Positions 1-4,957 of a stretch of DNA of 10,332 nt are shown here, in pieces. The translations under genes were made by a program, and so were the position numbers. Origin of the DNA: Beroe ovata (Eukaryota; Ctenophora; Nuda; Beroida; Beroidae); NCBI GenBank assembly GCA_946803715.1, contig CAMPET010000519.1, positions 1 through 10,332 of the forward strand, given 5' to 3'. How positions within the stretch are numbered: the first letter of the stretch is position 1; every line of letters begins with the position of its first letter. The notes beneath the pieces are model-generated. The model made no database searches. It was not told the DNA's origin and saw only the letters and a list, made by a program, of their open reading frames with translations.

Positions 1-11
1 AAGGATCATTA

Positions 12-225
12 GAAACTCGGACAACCAGAATTTCACGTCAATCCGACAATCGGTTCCCGAGTTAAGGGCCGTCATGACTCCTTATTCACCCAAAACATGC
101 AAGTTTGAGTGATTATTTGAGAATAGCTCGCAAACGGATAGACCGATTGACTTGAAAATCCTACCATAGCTCAAGGGCCGATAGAAACTCGGACAAACAA
201 ATTTTCACGTCAATGCGACAATCGG
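12..225. repeat. Two diverged copies of a 42-bp repeat, 172 bp apart
   Basis: A 42-bp segment at 12-53, beginning GAAACTCGGACAA, recurs at 184-225 with four mismatches. A weaker similarity around the word AAGGGCCG occurs at about 64-72 and 172-180, so the 172-bp period may be one unit of a longer diverged tandem or interspersed repeat running off the left edge. The second copy reaches to within 14 bases of the last supported codon of the small gene at 239-878, so that gene's end may lie in repeat DNA. No coding sense was seen in this block. Confidence 0.7.
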
Positions 226-878
226 GAGGAAAGGTTACCTTCCTTGATGAGTTCCTGAATCTTCTTCCGTTTGAGAAGGTCAGCATTCCGGCGCTCCTTC
301 GCAAAGTTTTCCCAGTACCAAATACTGGAATTCCCTTCGTGATGTACCTAGGCGGTGAGAGATAGATGTGAGAACAGGTGCGATGGATTGCATTGCTATA
401 AAGCAATATACAGTCGAATTTGAACATTAAGTCAAGGTATCATTTATTTCTTGATTCGCAGATCTAATCTATTTCTTGATTTGCGGATCTTATCTTGTCA
501 GTATAACCTCACCTTCTCCACCATTCTGTAAATTTCCTTGTCAAAGTAATCCATCTCTGATCGGTTACCTGACAGCTTCTTTTGCTGAGAAAAAGTGGTA
601 GCCATTAATCACTCACTCACCAAGGGGGGGGGACCAAGCTCGAAAACCGAGGAAAACATCGATCTTTCAAACTGTTATCAGTTATGGGTGTTATTATTGT
701 AGAACTTTTGGCAACCGCTCGGCTCTCACCACTCACCACTCACCTCAATTTGTCGGTACACAGAATTAGGAGTACCGACCATTTTCAGTACGAGCCATCC
801 TCCCCCAAATGCTAGGGCAACCGGTAACCAGTTCTTCTTTAAAAACCACTTGACCTTGAAACTCCGGGATGCCGGCAT
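210..878 (-). CDS. Unrecognised small single-pass membrane protein, three exons, 3' end uncertain
   Basis: I do not recognise this gene. Three minus-strand exons join in phase: 878-744 (45 codons from ATG at 878), 584-513 (24 codons) and 347-239 (36 codons plus one base). The splice sites are GAG|GTGAGT at 743, a pyrimidine-rich TTTCTCAG at 585, AAG|GTGAGG at 512 and CCGCCTAG at 348. A TAG lies in frame five codons upstream of the ATG. The protein starts with a basic segment (MPASRSFKVKWFLKK), then one hydrophobic segment at about residues 17-34 (WLPVALAFGGGWLVLKM), then a charged, probably helical tail containing SSIWYWENFAKERRN and a run rich in K, R and E. A basic N-terminus, one membrane helix and a charged tail resemble small mitochondrial inner-membrane or assembly proteins, but that is only an analogy. 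Two ends are possible: read-through to a TGA at 212-210 (114 residues), or a donor GAAG|GTAACC at 238 leading to exons outside the window. Confidence 0.62.
724..744 (-). repeat. Three 7-bp copies of a splice donor at the end of the small gene's first coding exon
   Basis: On the minus strand the exon ending at 744 is followed by GTGAGTG, GTGAGTG and GTGAGAG in tandem, giving candidate GT donors at 743, 736 and 729. Only the first keeps the reading frame into the next exon. The other two would add 7 or 14 nt. Confidence 0.75.
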
Positions 879-1090
879 ACAAACATTCAACTAGGAGTTA
901 GCATAGTTAGTATAGATCAAGTGTCGAATGTGGATTGCGGGGCTCAGCTTAGGTGATCAACGATTCAAGGAAGTGACACGAATAAAACCAAGAAGGAGTA
1001 AAAGTATGAATGAATAAATTAAACCGTGATTAAAATGATAAAAATAAACTCCCTCATCCTCTATTTGACCCACAAGGGGGGGGGGCATCA
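879..1090. other. Short gap between UTP25 stop and the small gene; candidate splice or trans-splice acceptor
   Basis: This gap holds the presumed promoter of the small gene or the 3' untranslated region of UTP25. On the minus strand a textbook branch-point word TACTAAC (912-906) is followed by ACTCCTAG ending at 891, 12 nt before the ATG at 878. That is a good acceptor for either a 5' UTR intron or spliced-leader addition. I found no AATAAA or ATTAAA on the minus strand between 1148 and 878. A run of G lies at about 1076-1085. No coding sense was seen. Confidence 0.45.
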
Positions 1091-1183
1091 ACCACTGTTC
1101 ACTGTGATATGATCATGTGAGTTCTCTGCTGGGAGGGGAACCACTCTTCACTGTGATATGATCATGTGAGTTCTCTGCTGGGA
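1091..1183. repeat. 44-bp direct duplication spanning the UTP25 stop codon
   Basis: The 44 bases at 1091-1134 are repeated at 1140-1183 with one mismatch (G/C at the seventh base), a period of 49 bp. On the minus strand the right copy encodes the last residues of UTP25 and its TGA, and the left copy lies just downstream in the 3' untranslated region. The near identity implies a recent local duplication. Confidence 0.9.
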
Positions 1184-3202
1184 TTCCACCATGCTCCTCA
1201 GCTGTTTTTCCCCAACCACCCTCTCCATCCTGTCATTGTCATACTTGCTGTAGAGCAGGTGTGAGGATGCGTCAGCTGCTGTCAGCATGTTGACATAGTG
1301 AGTGTAACACTCGGGGTAGAGGGGTGGCTGGTAAAACACAACGTGAGCCGCGTTCTTCAGGGAATACCTCTTGAAAAAGAAGAATCGCTCGGTTGTTAGG
1401 AGGAGTTTCACATTGCCCTCCGCAAAGAGTCGACGGGTGTTTGTGATTGCTTTGTTGGAGGAGTATTCGGAAAGGACTGAGTACTGGAGTCCTTCCTTCT
1501 TGACGTGATTCCGCAGTCGGATAAAGTCAAAATAAGATGGTACCACGAGAATCACGCTATGAGCGGAGGAAAAACGCGGCATCACATTCTCGACAAAGTA
1601 GTTGAACCTCCCGGTCGTAAGAAACTCCACCATGCTCTCCTCCTCCCTCCTGTCCCTCATTTTCAGGAAGATTTGCCGGGATGGGACCAGGATATCACTC
1701 AGAGCACCAGAGTGTGTCAAGGGAGATACCATTACTGATCCCCTGTGATTGATAAACTCAGTTCCAAACAAACTCGCTATCTCTGGACAGCTCCACGCTC
1801 CAAAAATGAGGTTCTGCCTGAAACTTTTTCCCAAACCGTCCAACACCCACTTTTTTACCCGTGAGAAATCGGTGGAGTGATCCTTAACAGGTTGGAGGTT
1901 CATATGTTTGAGTGTTTGTAACAAGTGTTCCCAATTCTGCATAAGCAACATATCACATCCGAGGATTCCCAGAATTTCAATGGATGAGAGGAAATCATAG
2001 TCTCGTTCTTTGTCCCCTTCAGCTCCCACAAGATTCCTTAGTCCAAGAGGGGAAGCAATGATAATATCTGAGTTGTAAAAGCTGGTGAAGAGTTTGACAC
2101 TATTCTTAGCAAAAGCGAGACCGAGAGTGAAAAAATCGTCATTATTCCCCAGGAAAGTTTTCTGGTAGCTGATTGATTTCGACAGATTGGGCTTCTCATC
2201 AGAGTCAGGACCATATTCCTCTTCAAATCGTTTTCTGTTACTGACTTGTCGTTTTGTTCCAGTGAGAGAAACTTTGATTATTTCTTGTACCAGGTTGTAA
2301 GCAATGTTCTTGAAGGGTGCTAGAATTAGTATGGTAGGGCGGGTGTACCCTTGATCCTGCAAATTATCTGAAATCGAATCAGCAGACTTCTTATTATTCT
2401 TCAGTACACATTTCCGTGTCTTAAATGCATGGTCCACAACATGAAGTGCTAAGAGTTTTTGAATTTGGGGCAGATTTTCAAATGTTGACTGGGAAAACAG
2501 AATGTCACTTCCAGCTGCCATGTAGGGATAGAGCAAAGAAGACAAGGGTCTCATAACCCCCTTTGATTTGATTTGTTTCGTAGTACTGATCCATTGTTTC
2601 ACCAGTGATGGTTCTAAACCAGTTGCTTCAAGATCTGATACTTCACTGATATCATCCAATTTGGGACATTCTGAACTTTTCTTAATTTTGTATAAAGTAT
2701 TTGGAACATCAACAAAAGTGGTGTTTGGTGTTTGTTGGAGCTCAACTTCAGATCCAAATTTTGCCTCAAAATTGTGAGCATAATTCTTCTCATTTTCCTC
2801 ATCAGAATCAACATCAGAAAATGACAGATCATCGTCCTGATCATCATTTGATTCACTCCCTGAGTCACAGTCATCTTCATAAATTCCATCAAGAGTTTGC
2901 TGATTATTGTCCAAGATGTCATCATTGTCTTTCTGTTTATGTTCAACCATGATCTCTTCAAAATAGTTCTTTGGTTTCTTTCTCAATGAACCAATAAGTT
3001 CTGAGTATGGATTATCTTTCTTGATGTCATCAGTGGCACCTGTGGATTTGTTATCACTCTCTGCTACATCCTCTACTACTGGCATATTTCTTTTCAATGA
3101 CTTCTTGTTAAGGTCTTTTTCTCTATAAGCTTTGCCATGTTTATTCAAGAGCTTGTTCTTTCTCAGGAAAGAACCCTTTGGATTACCTTGACTCCTCTTC
3201 AT
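1148..3202 (-). CDS. UTP25: UTP25 / digestive organ expansion factor homologue (SSU processome)
   Basis: UTP25 (DIEXF/Def) is a nucleolar component of the small-subunit processome needed for early 18S pre-rRNA processing. It has a DEAD-box-helicase-like fold without the usual helicase motifs. This open frame encodes 684 residues without an intron and is collinear with animal UTP25 proteins, which are slightly longer. A basic N-terminus (1-40) is followed by an acidic, serine-rich stretch at about 107-138. The conserved body starts near 240. Landmarks are QGYTRPTILILAPF (about 284-297), SNRKRFEEEYG (321-331), FYNSDIIIASPLGLR (375-389), DYDFLSSIEIL (401-411), LMQNWEHLL (420-428), VPSYFDFIRLRN (554-565), LSEYSS (577-582), TTERFFFFKRY (603-613) and LLYSKYD (649-655). 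At the helicase motif II position the residues are LGCD, so no DExD box is present. The ATG at 3202 overlaps the stop of the upstream methyltransferase by 4 nt. Vertebrate UTP25 genes have many introns, so the lack of introns here is notable. Confidence 0.96.
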   Translation of the reverse strand: MKRSQGNPKGSFLRKNKLLNKHGKAYREKDLNKKSLKRNMPVVEDVAESDNKSTGATDDIKKDNPYSELIGSLRKKPKNYFEEIMVEHKQKDNDDILDNNQQTLDGIYEDDCDSGSESNDDQDDDLSFSDVDSDEENEKNYAHNFEAKFGSEVELQQTPNTTFVDVPNTLYKIKKSSECPKLDDISEVSDLEATGLEPSLVKQWISTTKQIKSKGVMRPLSSLLYPYMAAGSDILFSQSTFENLPQIQKLLALHVVDHAFKTRKCVLKNNKKSADSISDNLQDQGYTRPTILILAPFKNIAYNLVQEIIKVSLTGTKRQVSNRKRFEEEYGPDSDEKPNLSKSISYQKTFLGNNDDFFTLGLAFAKNSVKLFTSFYNSDIIIASPLGLRNLVGAEGDKERDYDFLSSIEILGILGCDMLLMQNWEHLLQTLKHMNLQPVKDHSTDFSRVKKWVLDGLGKSFRQNLIFGAWSCPEIASLFGTEFINHRGSVMVSPLTHSGALSDILVPSRQIFLKMRDRREEESMVEFLTTGRFNYFVENVMPRFSSAHSVILVVPSYFDFIRLRNHVKKEGLQYSVLSEYSSNKAITNTRRLFAEGNVKLLLTTERFFFFKRYSLKNAAHVVFYQPPLYPECYTHYVNMLTAADASSHLLYSKYDNDRMERVVGEKQLRSMVESQQRTHMIISQ
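3199..3202 (-). other. ATGA stop/start overlap joining the N6AMT1 and UTP25 coding regions
   Basis: Reading the minus strand, ...AAGAAGCAATGAAGAGG holds the last codon of the methyltransferase (CAA) and its TGA, and the same bases give the UTP25 ATG in the -1 frame. No untranslated spacer exists between the two coding regions. If both are translated from one RNA, this calls for termination-reinitiation, leaky scanning, an internal promoter or trans-splicing within the end of the upstream frame. Confidence 0.9.
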
Positions 3203-3816
3203 TGCTTCTTCTTGAAGTCAATAATCCAGAGTCTTTCTATACCTGCTTTCCTTTCAGCTACAATTGTGCCTGATAAGTCCAAGGCTTTGGCAGAGTTACA
3301 GATATGGATAGGATTATTTTGTCTTATACCCAAAAGAAGAAAATGACCTGATATGTTCAAGAACTTGGCAGCCCTTGGCAGAAACTTATCTATAATTTCT
3401 TTCCCAAACTGTCCTCCTGCCCAACTTGCCTCAATACCACTATTAAAAGTAGATTCTGTCGGTACGTATGGTGGGTTAAAGACGAGAAGATCAACTTTGT
3501 TGAACAGTCCTTCCAAACTTTTCCCCAAATCACAACAAACACTATCAATATCTTGGTTATTCAATACAGAAGTTTGAGTTGTGACCAAAGACGCAGTTTT
3601 ATTGATATCAGTAGCAATACAATATGTCTCAGGAGACAATGTTTTAATGAATGTTGAGACAACACCTGAACCAGATCCAATTTCAAGGGATATAAGTGGG
3701 TTGGGTGCTTTCCTCAAATGTTCTTCCAAATAGTCCAGTAGGAAGAAGGAATCTTCACTAGGAGGGTAAATAGAAGGATGTTCCTTCAAATTTGGTGTCT
3801 TAGGAGTGGGAATCAT
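3199..3816 (-). CDS. N6AMT1: N6AMT1/HEMK2-type class I methyltransferase (eRF1 glutamine methylation)
   Basis: N6AMT1 (HEMK2, Mtq2 in yeast), with its partner TRMT112, transfers methyl groups from S-adenosylmethionine to the GGQ glutamine of release factor eRF1. Histone H4 lysine methylation has also been reported for the family. The protein is 205 residues from the first ATG at 3816, close to the 214 residues of the human protein. Seen motifs are YPPSEDSFFLLDYL (17-30, matching the YEPAEDTFLLLDAL type), the SAM-binding loop LEIGSGSG (44-51), the acidic TD at 69-70 and the catalytic NPPYVP motif (114-119) within VDLLVFNPPY. IEASWAGGQFGKE follows (128-140). The frame stays open upstream to 3891, but those codons contain no ATG and do not align. 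There is no intron. The TGA (3201-3199) overlaps the UTP25 ATG. A CTTCTAG acceptor-like site ends at 3825, 8 nt before the ATG. Confidence 0.95.
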   Translation of the reverse strand: MIPTPKTPNLKEHPSIYPPSEDSFFLLDYLEEHLRKAPNPLISLEIGSGSGVVSTFIKTLSPETYCIATDINKTASLVTTQTSVLNNQDIDSVCCDLGKSLEGLFNKVDLLVFNPPYVPTESTFNSGIEASWAGGQFGKEIIDKFLPRAAKFLNISGHFLLLGIRQNNPIHICNSAKALDLSGTIVAERKAGIERLWIIDFKKKQ

Positions 3817-4072
3817 ATAACATCCTAGAAGAGCATCAGAACAGTTATTCGATAAACAAATAAATGGATAGATTGATTTTGGAACAACCAACTATTACGA
3901 TCACTTTATCATAGTCATTAATAAAGAGTATGAAATGCAAAAGTTAGAAACATTGTTTGGCAAACAGATAAAAATAGTTCTGACATTGAGAGTTTTGGAC
4001 TTGTATTGGCGTGCCCGCGCCGCGCGGGCCAAAATTTATCTCCTGTGCGTCTCCTTCCTCCGTGCGGCGTGC
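3817..4072. promoter_or_regulatory. Presumed 5' region of the N6AMT1-UTP25 pair
   Basis: This 256-bp stretch begins at the methyltransferase ATG and is A/T-rich to about 4000. No TATA-like box stands out at a useful distance. On the minus strand TGTTCTGATGCTCTTCTAG ends at 3825 and could be a cis or trans splice acceptor giving an 8-nt leader; that leader contains an out-of-frame ATG. A GC palindrome, CCCGCGCCGCGCGGG with flanking TTGG/CCAA, lies at about 4009-4034 and marks the left edge of a GC-rich patch. Confidence 0.35.
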
Positions 4073-4220
4073 AAGTAATTGTTGTCAGATTTTATCTGAC
4101 CTCAGTTTCTCGCGCGCGGCGCGCGCGCCTAGCCTTCATCGAAGGCCTGTTTCGGCTTTCGATGAAGGCGCGCTCGCGCAATCAGAAACAGGTCAGGTAA
4201 CATCTGCGACAAAGTAATTG
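4073..4220. mobile_element. Foldback MITE-like element with 9-bp target-site-like duplication
   Basis: The direct repeat AAGTAATTG at 4073-4081 and 4212-4220 encloses about 130 bp that fold back on themselves. The left end, TTGTCAGATTTTATCTGACC, pairs with the right end, whose complement reads TGTCGCAGATGTTACCTGACC. Inner arms follow (GTTTCT, then GCGCG tracts). A central hairpin at about 4131-4166 has 15-bp arms (CCTTCATCGAAGGCC with GGCTTTCGATGAAGG, one G/A mismatch) and a 6-nt loop. There is no transposase frame. A 9-bp duplication is typical of Mutator-like elements, so a non-autonomous element of that type is possible. The superfamily is inference. Confidence 0.6.
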
Positions 4221-4957
4221 CTTTTCAATAATGAATGAGGGCGCTGGCAGTCCACACGTGCACCGGCGCCTGCGCCGCTCAAACGGGATACGAAATAAAA
4301 CGGCAAAGCGCACCTTCCGACAAAACAATTGTTGCATTGCTTATATCATATATGCTATGCAGCCTTGGCCTTATATTATTCACTATTGACAACGCAGCAG
4401 ACGACGCAACGAGCTTCTACAATCTACATAAAACCTTGTATGATGCTGGATGATCGGCGCGACAGATAGATGAATGATGATCCAAAGAGAAGCAGGAATT
4501 CAGTGGCGCGCGCCTCATATCCGCAATGCTAGATAATGTACGTGCGTGCGCGCAAACGTTCTCTATAAATTGTCGTCGCGCCTTACGTGAAAAGGCGATA
4601 AATAAGATAAGCAACTTGCAGATCTGACGTGGTGGAATAGAAGAGAGATAAAATTTTCGATTTCAGAACCGCGTAAGTCATATGAACCGCTTGTAAAAGG
4701 CTATCAGATTACTTGGGGCCGTTGGATTTGTGCGATAAGAGAGTCAAATTACTCATTCAAACAAGAACATTGATCTCAGAGGATTTGTAGACAAAACAAG
4801 TCCGAAAGTAAGTACTTTAAATAACACACACTCAAACAATACAAAAACAATACAAAAACAAATCAAACTGAACGATCATCAATAACGGACTTTGGAAACA
4901 CTTGAAAACAAACTATCAAAACAACTTTCTCTGCTGAATTCCCTGAGGTATTGCGCT
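4221..4957. other. Intergenic region downstream of SLC49A4, GC-rich left half
   Basis: From 4221 to about 4580 the sequence is rich in CpG and GCGC words, including a perfect GGCGCGCGCC palindrome near 4504, in contrast to A/T-rich flanks. From about 4620 to 4957 it is A/T-rich and should contain the 3' untranslated region of SLC49A4. I found no canonical minus-strand AATAAA. AATACAAAAACAATACAAAAAC near 4837-4859 is a short A-rich tandem repeat. A plus-strand frame of 72 codons at 4235-4453 has one hydrophobic stretch but no other support. Confidence 0.5.

Noticed and set aside
161-427. Minus-strand 88-codon frame as a gene
   Set aside because: It is a different frame over the exon at 347-239, and the peptide has no recognisable features. 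The exon frame has proper splice sites and joins to two other exons.
513-605. ATG at 605 as the start of the small gene (MATTFSQQKK...)
   Set aside because: Bases 602-585 read as a pyrimidine-rich acceptor (CCACTTTTTCTCAG), and an upstream coding exon at 878-744 joins in phase to codon CAA at 584. The ATG would then be intronic.
3817-3891. N-terminal extension of the methyltransferase to 3891
   Set aside because: The extension starts at a TTG, contains no ATG, and does not align with the family. The ATG at 3816 gives the usual length.
4006-4217. Two overlapping plus-strand frames rich in R, A and S
   Set aside because: They run through the palindromic GC tracts of the foldback element, and the composition explains the open frames.
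4235-4453. 72-codon plus-strand frame with a hydrophobic stretch
   Set aside because: No splice context, homology or conserved motif. It lies in a GC-rich patch next to a foldback element where chance frames are common.
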